From Frankiaceae bacterium (GTDB taxonomy: Bacteria; Actinomycetota; Actinomycetes; JAFAQI01), in assembly GCA_025929315.1 (NCBI GenBank), contig JAICMI010000008.1:1-37569 (forward strand): a stretch of DNA of 37,569 nt, in the 5' to 3' direction. This document shows, piece after piece, positions 8,694 to 16,803 of the stretch; the first letter of the stretch is position 1; every line of letters begins with the position of its first letter. The position numbers were made by a program, and so were the translations under genes. The notes under the pieces were generated by a model. The model was not told where the DNA came from. It saw only the letters and a list, made by a program, of their open reading frames with translations, and did no database searches.

Positions 8694-10370
8694 ATGGCCG
8701 AGGCGTTCGATTGCGACGTGCTTGTCGTCGGCAGCGGGTTCGGCGGATCGGTCGCGGCCCTGCGGGCGGCCGAGAAGGGTTACCGCGTCACCGTGGTCGA
8801 GGCCGGCCGCCGCTTCACAACCGAGACACTGCCGAAGACCAGCTGGGACCTGCGCAGCTTCTTCTGGGCGCCGCGACTCGGTTGGCTGGGCATCCAGAAG
8901 ATCACTCCGCTCAACGACGTCCTGGTGCTCTCCGGCGCGGGCGTCGGTGGCGGCTCGCTCGTCTATGCCAACACGCTCTACACGCCGCTCGACGACTTCT
9001 TCAGGGATCCGCAATGGGCGGACATCACCGACTGGAAGCTCGAGCTCGAGACCTACTACGACCAGGCCAGCCGGATGCTCGGTGTCACGGACAACCCGAC
9101 GATCACGCCGTCCGATGTCGAGATGCGCGCAGTGGCTGAGGACATGGGCGTTGGACACACGTTCCATGTCACGCCGGTCGGTGTGTTCTTCGGAGACGAG
9201 GCCGGCAAGACGGTGCCGGATCCCTACTTCGGTGGTGCCGGGCCGCAGCGGACCGGCTGCATCCAGTGCGGCGACTGCATGATCGGCTGCCGTTACGGCG
9301 CCAAGAACCGGCTCGACGTCAACTACCTCTACCTCGCCGAGGCGCTTGGCGCGCAGATCGTCCCCGAGACGACAGTGACGACGGTGCGGCCGCGCAAGAC
9401 CGGTGGGTACGACGTGGAAACACGCCACACGGCGAAGCGCCGTGACACCAAGACGCTGACCGCCGAACAGGTTGTGTTCGCAGCGGGCACGCTCGGGACG
9501 CAGCGGTTGCTCCATCGCATGCGCGACGAACGCGTCCTGCCGGACATCTCGCCACGCCTGGGCGAGCTCACTCGTACCAACTCCGAGGCGATCCTCGGCG
9601 CGATGTCCAAACGAAAGGACGCCGACTTCACCCGGGGCGTCGCCATCACCTCGTCGTTCTTCCCCGACCCGCACACCCACATCGAGCCCGTGCGCTACGG
9701 CAAGGGTTCCAACGCGATGGGACTGCTGTCCACGCACATGACCGAGGGCGGCGGCCGACTGCCCCGCTGGCTCAAGTGGGTCGGACAGGTGCTCCGCCAT
9801 CCGCTGCAGACCCGTCATGTCCTGTGGCTGAGGGGATGGTCAGAGCGCACGATCACCGTGTTGGTCATGCAGTCGCGTGACAACTCGCTGACCATCCGGC
9901 GCAAGCGGTCGTTGCTGGGTGAGCGGTTGACCTCACGACAAGGTCACGGCGACCCCAACCCCACCTGGATCCCTGTCGGCAACGAGGTGACGAGGCGACT
10001 TGCCAAGAGGATCGACGGCATCCCCGGCGGCTCGGTGGGCGAGATCTTCAACATCCCGATGACCGCGCACATCATCGGTGGCTGCCCGATCGGGGAGTCC
10101 CCGCAGACCGGCGTGATCGACGCGTGGCAACGCGTCTTCGGTTATGACGGGTTGCATGTGGTCGACGGCGCGGCGGTCACGGCCAACCTCGGGGTGAACC
10201 CCTCGCTGACGATCACCGCCCAGGCCGAGCGCGCGATGTCGTTCTGGCCCAACAAGGGCGAGGCCGATGCCCGGCCCCCGCTGGGTTCCGCTTACAGCCG
10301 GGTGCCCGCGGTATCCCCGCACCGGCCGGCCGTCCCCGCTGGAGCGCCCGCCGAGCTGCGCGTCACATAA
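8694..10370 (+). CDS. choD: GMC-type flavoprotein oxidoreductase, cholesterol oxidase (ChoD) family
   Basis: A 558-aa FAD-dependent oxidoreductase. The N-terminal Rossmann motif VLVVGSGFGGSVAALRAAEKG binds FAD. Other GMC/ChoD features are LSGAGVGGGSLVYANTL, a Cys-rich stretch TGCIQCGDCMIGCRYGAKN, VVFAAGTLGTQRLLH, and the C-terminal active-site region MTAHIIGGCPIGES...VVDGAAVTANLGVNPSLTITA. There is no signal peptide, consistent with the mycobacterial ChoD group rather than secreted cholesterol oxidases. The gene follows guaB-guaB3 as in M. tuberculosis. Physiological substrate is uncertain: ChoD proteins are named for sterol oxidation, but many may act on other hydrophobic alcohols. The four-Cys cluster is conspicuous and could bind metal (inference). 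Confidence 0.9.
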   Translation: MAEAFDCDVLVVGSGFGGSVAALRAAEKGYRVTVVEAGRRFTTETLPKTSWDLRSFFWAPRLGWLGIQKITPLNDVLVLSGAGVGGGSLVYANTLYTPLDDFFRDPQWADITDWKLELETYYDQASRMLGVTDNPTITPSDVEMRAVAEDMGVGHTFHVTPVGVFFGDEAGKTVPDPYFGGAGPQRTGCIQCGDCMIGCRYGAKNRLDVNYLYLAEALGAQIVPETTVTTVRPRKTGGYDVETRHTAKRRDTKTLTAEQVVFAAGTLGTQRLLHRMRDERVLPDISPRLGELTRTNSEAILGAMSKRKDADFTRGVAITSSFFPDPHTHIEPVRYGKGSNAMGLLSTHMTEGGGRLPRWLKWVGQVLRHPLQTRHVLWLRGWSERTITVLVMQSRDNSLTIRRKRSLLGERLTSRQGHGDPNPTWIPVGNEVTRRLAKRIDGIPGGSVGEIFNIPMTAHIIGGCPIGESPQTGVIDAWQRVFGYDGLHVVDGAAVTANLGVNPSLTITAQAERAMSFWPNKGEADARPPLGSAYSRVPAVSPHRPAVPAGAPAELRVT

Positions 10371-10462
10371 CGACCCAAGCGCACCATTCTTGACAAGTCG
10401 GGCAGTCGCTCCGCACGCTGGACTGTCGCGCCGTCCCAGTCGGCGCCCCCAGGAGCCGCCAG

Positions 10463-11449
10463 GTGTCGACCCAGCAGTTGTACGACCGGGAGTCGTTCGA
10501 CCGGGAGTGGCCTGCCCTCGCCGATCGGCTGCGCCGGACGCTGACCGCTCGCGGCGTGCCCGCCCAGGACCGCGACGACGTGGTGCAGGAAACGGCGCTG
10601 CGCGTCTACCGCTACTGGACCGGGCTCGACCCCAAGCGCCCGGCCTGGCCCTTCGTCATCACGGTGGGGATCAACATCTGGCGCGACGTGATCCGTGAAC
10701 GCACGGGACGCATCGCCCAGTGCCACCCCACCGCGCACATCGAGATGACCGCTGACCTGGACGTGGAGCGAGACGTCCTCGCGCGTGAAGAGTTCGCCAG
10801 CACCGTTGTCGCGATGCGCTCGCTGGCGCCCGAGCAGCGCCGCCTCCTGCTCGCCACCGAGGAGTTCGGTGACACCGCTCGACCGTTGCGACCGGCTGAG
10901 CGTGTGGCCCGCATGCGAGTTCGTCGGCAGCTGGCACGCGCGGTGGGCCGGGCGTCCGCCGTTGTCGCAGTCTTCTGGCTGCGCCGCCCGGGCCGGGCGA
11001 CCGGGGTCGTGGCAACGGCTTACGCGGGTGCGCTCGCTGCTGCCGTGCTGACCTCACCCGCGATAGTGCCGATGCCCGCGGTTACCGCACTTCCCGCGAC
11101 GCCTGCCGTCGCGCCCGCAGCGCACCACCATGCTGCGGCGGCGCCCCTGCGTACCGACCAACGTGCGGCGCGCACTGCGCACGGCAGCCATGTGGCGGCG
11201 ACCCGTGACGTTGTGTCTGCACCGGCGGTCTCGACGCCCGACACTGCTTCGGCTGCTCCCGTTGCCGCGCCCGAAGTGCACACCAAGGTGTGCACGCCGA
11301 CGCACCTGCCGATCGAGGTCGCGCAAGTCATGGTCAAGCTCGGCGGCACCGTCATCTATGGCTCGGACGGCGACGGCGGCTCACAGCCTGTCGCGTCGAC
11401 ACCTCCGGTTGCGGTGCACAGCGGTGCGGACTGTCTCACCGTCAACTGA
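10463..11449 (+). CDS. ECF-sigma-region-2 protein with membrane anchor and extracytoplasmic tail
   Basis: A 328-aa protein. Residues about 10-85 form an ECF sigma region 2 (DRDDVVQETALRVYRYW, WPFVITVGINIWRDVIRERT), which normally binds core polymerase and the -10 element. The part where region 4 should recognise the -35 element (about 115-162: LAPEQRRLLLATEEFGDTAR, VARMRVRRQLARAVG) lacks a normal helix-turn-helix. A hydrophobic segment (about 182-203, VVATAYAGALAAAVL) follows basic residues, predicting a membrane span. Beyond it lies an Ala/Pro/His-rich outside domain with two Cys (KVCTPTH and GADCLTVN). The GTG at 10463 has AGGAG 7 bases upstream. Whether it acts as a tethered sigma, an antagonist or something else is unknown. 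The cyclase gene follows 106 bases later on the same strand. Confidence 0.75.
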   Translation: MSTQQLYDRESFDREWPALADRLRRTLTARGVPAQDRDDVVQETALRVYRYWTGLDPKRPAWPFVITVGINIWRDVIRERTGRIAQCHPTAHIEMTADLDVERDVLAREEFASTVVAMRSLAPEQRRLLLATEEFGDTARPLRPAERVARMRVRRQLARAVGRASAVVAVFWLRRPGRATGVVATAYAGALAAAVLTSPAIVPMPAVTALPATPAVAPAAHHHAAAAPLRTDQRAARTAHGSHVAATRDVVSAPAVSTPDTASAAPVAAPEVHTKVCTPTHLPIEVAQVMVKLGGTVIYGSDGDGGSQPVASTPPVAVHSGADCLTVN

Positions 11450-11555
11450 GCAGCAGCCACGCAGATCGGACAAACCGGGGCGTTGTGACCGACGCCGGAT
11501 AATCCCCGTCTGACGACGTTATGGTCGATCTACGTCGACGACCGGGGAGCGGCGC

Positions 11556-14500
11556 GTGGACCCGACGGAACGACTGCGCCCGTACGTCGCCGGGCTGGCG
11601 ACGACCTGGGCTCAGTCGACTCCGGACGTGCCGCATCGATCGATCGAAGGCTCGCTGGCCTTCGTCGACATCTCCGGCTTCACCACGCTGACCGAGCGGC
11701 TCGCTGCCAAGGGCAAGATCGGCGCGGAGGAGATGAGCGATCTGCTCAACTCTGCATTCGCCACGTTGCTCGAGGTCGGGTACGGCTACGGCGCCTCGCT
11801 GGTCAAGTGGGGTGGCGACGCGGTGCTCTTGCTGTACGAAGGCAACGAGCATGCGGCGCAGGCGTGTCGCGGTGCGTACGAGATGCAACGCACCATGCGT
11901 CGCATCGGCCGGCTGCGAACGTCGGTAGGCGTCGTACAGCTGCGCATGTCGGTCGGTATCAGCAGCGGCATGTTCGACTTCTTCTTGGTCGGGGACCGGC
12001 ATCGTGAGCTGTTGGTGGCAGGACCGGCGGCCACCGAGACCGCGGTGATGGAGCAGATCGCCGACGCAGGCGAAGTCGTCATCAGTGCCGCGACGGTCCA
12101 GTTGCTCCCGCCGCGGTATGTCGGTGCGGCCAAGGAGTCCGGCTGGCTGCTGACCTCTGCGCCGCCTGCCGATCCCCGGTCGCGCTGGTGGCTACCGACC
12201 GATCCCGAGACTGCCGGCTCGTGCATGGACCCCGCGCTTCGCGAACACCTGTTGACGGAGGTGGGCGACCGCGAGCACCGCCAGGTCGCCGTCGGCTTCG
12301 TCGAGGTCTCCGGTGTCGACGGCCTGCTCGAGCGACAAGGCCCGGAAGCTGCGGCCGGTGCACTGAATGACCTCATCAGCCTGGTTCAGCAGATGTGCGA
12401 GCACCACCGGGTGACGTTCTGGGAGACCGACATATCCAAGGACGGATTCAAGGTCCTGCTCGTCGCCGGCGCACCTCGCAGCTCGGGCCAGGACGAGGAC
12501 GCCATGCTTCGCGCTGCTCGCGCGATCCTCGACGGCTACGAAGGTCCGGTCCGCTTGCGCATCGGCGTGAACACCGGACGCGTGTTCAACGGCGGGTTCG
12601 GGCCGCCGTTCCGTCGTACGTGGTCCGTCAAAGGTGATGCGGTCAACCTCGCTGCTCGTGTCATGGCCAAGGCCGAGAACGGACAGCTGCTCGCCACCGA
12701 GGCGCTGCTGCGACGGGTGGCCAGTCGAGTGGACGCCGACTTGCTGCCCGCCTTCATGGTCAAGGGCAAGAGCGAGCCGGTGCGCGCGGCGATCGTGCGA
12801 AGCGTTTCGGCCGAGCGCGTTGTCGACGCTGTCGGTGCCTTCATCGGTAGGCGTGCCGAGATGGACGTCCTGCTCGACGCCGTTCGTGGAGCGGCCGGGG
12901 GACACGGTGGTGGCATCATCATCACCGGCGAGCCGGGCGTCGGCAAGAGCCGCCTCGTCGACCATGTCGTCAACCGTCTTGACGAGTCGACGACCGTCTT
13001 GCGCGGTTTCGCCGACGACTACGAGTCGGCCACGCCCTACTACGCCGTACGAAGAATGCTGCGCGCCGCGATCGGCCACAGCATGGACGCTCCGGACGCA
13101 GCCGTCGCGGACGAGATTCGCCGACGTGTCTGTGCGCACTGCGCCGATCTGGAACCGTGGCTTCCGCTGCTCGCTGTTCCGTTCGACGTGGACCTACCGG
13201 ACACCCCGGAGACGACGGCGGTGCAGGACGAGTTCCGGCGCGCTCGTACGCAGTCGCTCGTCATCGACTTCCTGTCGGCGGTGCTCACGGGGCCGACGGT
13301 GTTCCTGGTCGACGACGTGCACGTCGCCGACGCCTTGTCGAGCGAGATGCTTGGCCGACTGACGACGTCAGTGGCGGACCGGCCCTGGCTGGTCCTGCTC
13401 GTGGGGCGGGAGGCCCCAGAGTCTTCGTCATCCGACGACCAGGTGCTTCGGCTCGTCGTCTCCACGCTGTCGGCGGACGACTCGCGTGCCTTGGTTCTCG
13501 ATACACCCGGCGGGCAGACCCTCGCTCCACACGTCATTCGCGCCGTCATCGAACGCGCTGAAGGCAACCCGCTGTTCCTGCACGCGCTGGCCGACGCAGC
13601 GGGTTCCACGGAAGGAGATGAGCTCCCGAGCACGCTCGAAGATCTGTTGGCCGCGCAGATCGACGACCTCGCGCCGCATTCGCGCAAGCTGCTGCGCTCG
13701 GTGTCGGTACTGGGCTCGCGCTTTGACGAGATGCTTGCCGCGGAGCTCCTCGGCAGGGCACCGACGGCGGAGGAGTGGGCGGCGCTCGACCGATTCCTGG
13801 CCGGACACGCGGACGGAAGCCGTCGGTTCCGCACCCGCCTGGCACGAGATGCGGCCTATGAAGGGCTGCCCTTTCGCCGTCGGGTCGAATTGCACGGCCG
13901 TGCGGTGGTCGCGATCGAGAGCAGAGTCAGCGCGGACGACGACCAGTCCGAGGCTCTGTCGCTGCACTGTCTCGCCGCGCACAGGTACGGGGATGCGTGG
14001 CGCTACTCGTTGATCGCGGGCGAGCGGGCCCGACACATCTACGCCAACAGCGACGCGTTGATGTTCTATCGGCGCGCGCAGAGCGTACTGCCGCGACTGA
14101 CAGGGATATCGGCAACTGAGGTCGCCGAACTGTGGGAAGCGATCGGGGACGTTTGTGCGCGTTTGGCAGACCTCGCCGGGGCGATTGTCGCCTATCGATC
14201 CGCGCGCCGGCGCGCCGGGCGTAGCGAGCCTCTTCGACGGGGGCGGGTCGCCATGGCGATCGGTCTGAGCGCTCACGCGGCGGGTGACACCCCCGGCGCA
14301 AAGCGATGGCTGTCAACAGCGGTCAGGGAACTGGGTGCCGCGGGCGACGATACGACCAAACAGCTCGTCGCGCGGGTAGGTGTCGAGCGGGCATACATCG
14401 AGCACGTGTCCGGGCGGACAGCCAGCGCGACCAAGTTGTGCTCGTTAGCGCTCCAACAGTCAGAGGCTGTCGGCGCTGATGTTGTTACTGCTCAGGCGCT

Positions 14501-15485
14501 GTTGCTGTTGGACGTCCTGGACATGACTGCGGGTCGCGGCAGTGACGCAGATCGGCTGAGGCGTCTGCTCGATCTATGCCAAGGCGTGGGTGACTTGGCG
14601 CTCCAGGCGAAGGCTTGGAATTGGGCAGGAATGGTCTCCTACTACGCCGGCAGGTGGAGTGAGGCGATCGAGGCTTATCGAAAGGCGCAGGAGGCCCAAG
14701 AACGCGCTGGTGACGAGTGGAGTGCGGCAATTGCTCAAGGCAACATCGCCGAAATTCTCCTCGATCAGGGCCGCCTGTCGGAGGCGGAACCTCTTGTCCA
14801 GTCTGCATTGCGCCTCTGGCGCCTTTCCAAGACGCCGCACGACGTCGGATTCGGTGCGGCTCTTCTCGGTCGCCTGCATGCCCGGTCCGGGCGCTTCGAA
14901 AAGGCCTTCGAGCTTCTGAACGAGGCGCGAGATGCTTTCAGCGTCAAGGACGAGCGGTTCGATTGCGTCGACGCTGAGTTGAAGGTCGCGGAGGCTCTTC
15001 TGCTCATGGGGCAGCCGCGCGCAGCTTCGGAGGTGCTCAGCCAGACGAAAGGTCTGCTGCGTCGGGCTTTGCAGGGCGCTGGGATGAGCGGACTCCGAGC
15101 GGCCGAGGATGAGAGCTTCCTGGTCGACTCGGCTCAAGGCCTGGTCATCCTGCGGTTTTCTGCAATTGCGGCGGTGCAGCTAGACGACCCCCTAACTGCG
15201 CGGGCAAGGCTTCAATTGGCCGAATCAGCCGCGCGCAACGACGGCGCTTTGCACGAGCTGGCGCTTGTACTCGAGACGATTGCTTGGCTGAAAGGCGATC
15301 GTGACAGCAGGCAGCGCGTTGAAGCCGAGCAACTGTTGCGGCGGCTGGACATCGTGTGGACCCCCACGTTTCCGCGTACGGCTGTGCCCGGACTCCCGGT
15401 GCCGCGTTCCGGGGACCCGTCTGAGGCGCTCGCTGAAAGCGCGCCTAACGCCACATCAGGTTGGGATCGCCCGCTGGTGCGGTGA
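11556..15485 (+). CDS. Tandem class III nucleotidyl cyclase - AAA ATPase - TPR protein (soluble adenylyl cyclase-like)
   Basis: A 1309-aa cytoplasmic multidomain protein predicted to make a cyclic nucleotide. Cyclase domain 1 (about 30-190) keeps both metal aspartates, D38 (FVDISGF) and D88 (KWGGDAV), but has Thr160 and Val164 where the transition-state Asn and Arg belong. Cyclase domain 2 (about 243-415) is the mirror image: E250 replaces the first Asp, while N364 and R368 (KGDAVNLAARV) are present. One composite active site between the domains is therefore likely. An AAA_16/STAND-type ATPase follows, with Walker A GEPGVGKS (458-465) and Walker B TVFLVDD (581-587). From about 830 to 1270 lie TPR-like helices. 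This order matches mammalian soluble adenylyl cyclase and large actinobacterial cyclases. ATP over GTP specificity is not certain: Ser357 sits near the base-selecting position. The last 41 bases overlap the convergent gene. Confidence 0.88.
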   Translation: MDPTERLRPYVAGLATTWAQSTPDVPHRSIEGSLAFVDISGFTTLTERLAAKGKIGAEEMSDLLNSAFATLLEVGYGYGASLVKWGGDAVLLLYEGNEHAAQACRGAYEMQRTMRRIGRLRTSVGVVQLRMSVGISSGMFDFFLVGDRHRELLVAGPAATETAVMEQIADAGEVVISAATVQLLPPRYVGAAKESGWLLTSAPPADPRSRWWLPTDPETAGSCMDPALREHLLTEVGDREHRQVAVGFVEVSGVDGLLERQGPEAAAGALNDLISLVQQMCEHHRVTFWETDISKDGFKVLLVAGAPRSSGQDEDAMLRAARAILDGYEGPVRLRIGVNTGRVFNGGFGPPFRRTWSVKGDAVNLAARVMAKAENGQLLATEALLRRVASRVDADLLPAFMVKGKSEPVRAAIVRSVSAERVVDAVGAFIGRRAEMDVLLDAVRGAAGGHGGGIIITGEPGVGKSRLVDHVVNRLDESTTVLRGFADDYESATPYYAVRRMLRAAIGHSMDAPDAAVADEIRRRVCAHCADLEPWLPLLAVPFDVDLPDTPETTAVQDEFRRARTQSLVIDFLSAVLTGPTVFLVDDVHVADALSSEMLGRLTTSVADRPWLVLLVGREAPESSSSDDQVLRLVVSTLSADDSRALVLDTPGGQTLAPHVIRAVIERAEGNPLFLHALADAAGSTEGDELPSTLEDLLAAQIDDLAPHSRKLLRSVSVLGSRFDEMLAAELLGRAPTAEEWAALDRFLAGHADGSRRFRTRLARDAAYEGLPFRRRVELHGRAVVAIESRVSADDDQSEALSLHCLAAHRYGDAWRYSLIAGERARHIYANSDALMFYRRAQSVLPRLTGISATEVAELWEAIGDVCARLADLAGAIVAYRSARRRAGRSEPLRRGRVAMAIGLSAHAAGDTPGAKRWLSTAVRELGAAGDDTTKQLVARVGVERAYIEHVSGRTASATKLCSLALQQSEAVGADVVTAQALLLLDVLDMTAGRGSDADRLRRLLDLCQGVGDLALQAKAWNWAGMVSYYAGRWSEAIEAYRKAQEAQERAGDEWSAAIAQGNIAEILLDQGRLSEAEPLVQSALRLWRLSKTPHDVGFGAALLGRLHARSGRFEKAFELLNEARDAFSVKDERFDCVDAELKVAEALLLMGQPRAASEVLSQTKGLLRRALQGAGMSGLRAAEDESFLVDSAQGLVILRFSAIAAVQLDDPLTARARLQLAESAARNDGALHELALVLETIAWLKGDRDSRQRVEAEQLLRRLDIVWTPTFPRTAVPGLPVPRSGDPSEALAESAPNATSGWDRPLVR

Positions 15486-16791
15486 GCGTGATGATCTCGT
15501 TGCCGGCGTTCTTCTTGCGGCTGGTGATGCACGGGCCGCCATCGAGCCCGGTCATGGAGCAGTCCGGAAGCAGTCCGAACGTCGTCTTCGCAGTGGACGG
15601 ATCGGTCACGTAGTGGTTCTTGTCGTAGAAGGCAACGCCGGTCGAGCCGACGTCGAGACAGATGTCCATGAACGGAGTCCCATTGTTGGGAACCTGGTTC
15701 ACGTAGGTCTTCGGCAACGTGACCGTAACGGTCTTGCTGTGGTTTGCAATGTTGAACGAGACAAGCTCACCAAGCGGGGGCTCGATATCCGACACGTTGG
15801 AGCAACGGCCGTCGTTCACATCTGCGGCGCGACCCTTCACATTGACGTTGAGCTTGTCCGCCGTCGAGGCGGGGTCAACTGTGATCCCCACCAGCGTCTC
15901 ACCAAGAGGGCCGGACAAGGTACCGGTCTTGCATCCGTTGGATGCACAGTCCCGATACCACTGGTACACCTGGAAAGGATCTGACGTGACACTTACTCCG
16001 TTCGCAGTTGCAGTGAGTGTGTCTGAGAATCCGTAGTCCGAGAACTGCACACCGCCGAATGTGGCGGTGGCGCCTGACACTGTGGCGGTCGGCGTGTTCA
16101 CCGTGTGGGCAAAGTCCGTCAGCGTGGGCGTGCCGGTGATCGGGACCCCGTTACCGCACGCGTCCTTCAGCTTGACCACGGGAGACGGGGTCATGTCCAG
16201 ATCGAACTCGGTGTCGATCGGCGGCGTGGTCCATACGAGCTGGGTGCCACCCGCCACCGGGGTGCTGACGGTGTTCTGAGCGAGAAAGTCGTTGCCGTTT
16301 CCGCTGAAGTCGTTGGACTGCTTGACCCGCACGCCCCAGGTGCCGGGACAGACGCCAGACGTGGCTGATCCGTTCACGCTGATCGTCACGGAGGAGTTGG
16401 GAGCGACACCGCTACCGGTCGGCCCGGTGCTCGTGAGCGTGACCGTGGAGGCGGTGACCCCGAGAGGAGTGTTGGCATTGAACGTGTCCGGCTTGTTCTC
16501 AATCTGCGCGCCGGAAATGGAGATACCCGTCGGAGCTTGCAGCTGTAATGAGCCAAAGGGCACCGCCTGCGACCCTTTGCTCGTGTTGGTGATGGTGAAG
16601 TACAACGTGGAGAAGGTTCCGGCGTGAATCGAGTACGAGGTGGTCGTGCTGGTTGTATCGGGACCGACGGTCGTCCCGAATGTCTTGTGACTTGGTGCGT
16701 TCGCGAGAGTGGACGGCGCAGCGAAGTCCAAGCCAACTCCCGCCACTAGGACGCCGGCAAGCACGAGATGAAGCGGTGACGGTCGGTTCAT
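15445..16791 (-). CDS. Secreted Ser/Thr-rich protein, function unknown
   Basis: A 448-aa predicted exported protein. The start at 16791 (ATG) has GAGGAG about 8 bases upstream and lies 12 bases after the MFS gene stop, so the two are cotranscribed. An N-terminal hydrophobic segment (LHLVLAGVLVAGVGLDFAAP) is a signal peptide. The mature part is rich in Thr, Ser, Val, Gly and Asn with beta-strand character (TFSTLYFTITNTSKGSQ, STVTLTSTGPTGSG), suggesting Ig-like or other beta-sandwich domains. Paired Cys occur in the second half (RDCASNGCKTG, GRCSNVS, DICLDVG, PDCSMTGLDGGPC), likely disulfides. Base composition is visibly lower in GC (about 55% in a sampled 60-base line) than its neighbours, hinting at acquisition or relaxed codon use. 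I do not recognise the family. Its operon mate is a cyclic-nucleotide-binding transporter. Confidence 0.8.
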   Translation of the reverse strand: MNRPSPLHLVLAGVLVAGVGLDFAAPSTLANAPSHKTFGTTVGPDTTSTTTSYSIHAGTFSTLYFTITNTSKGSQAVPFGSLQLQAPTGISISGAQIENKPDTFNANTPLGVTASTVTLTSTGPTGSGVAPNSSVTISVNGSATSGVCPGTWGVRVKQSNDFSGNGNDFLAQNTVSTPVAGGTQLVWTTPPIDTEFDLDMTPSPVVKLKDACGNGVPITGTPTLTDFAHTVNTPTATVSGATATFGGVQFSDYGFSDTLTATANGVSVTSDPFQVYQWYRDCASNGCKTGTLSGPLGETLVGITVDPASTADKLNVNVKGRAADVNDGRCSNVSDIEPPLGELVSFNIANHSKTVTVTLPKTYVNQVPNNGTPFMDICLDVGSTGVAFYDKNHYVTDPSTAKTTFGLLPDCSMTGLDGGPCITSRKKNAGNEIITLTAPAGDPNLMWR

Positions 16792-16803
16792 AGTTCGTTC
16801 TCC

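Noticed and set aside
10390-10395. TTGACA as a -35 box for the sigma-like gene
   Set aside because: No -10-like hexamer occurs 16-19 bases downstream; the nearest candidate is about 25 bases away.
11498-11503. GATAAT as a -10 box for the cyclase gene
   Set aside because: No suitably spaced -35 hexamer could be seen; left unassigned although a promoter in this 106-base gap is likely.
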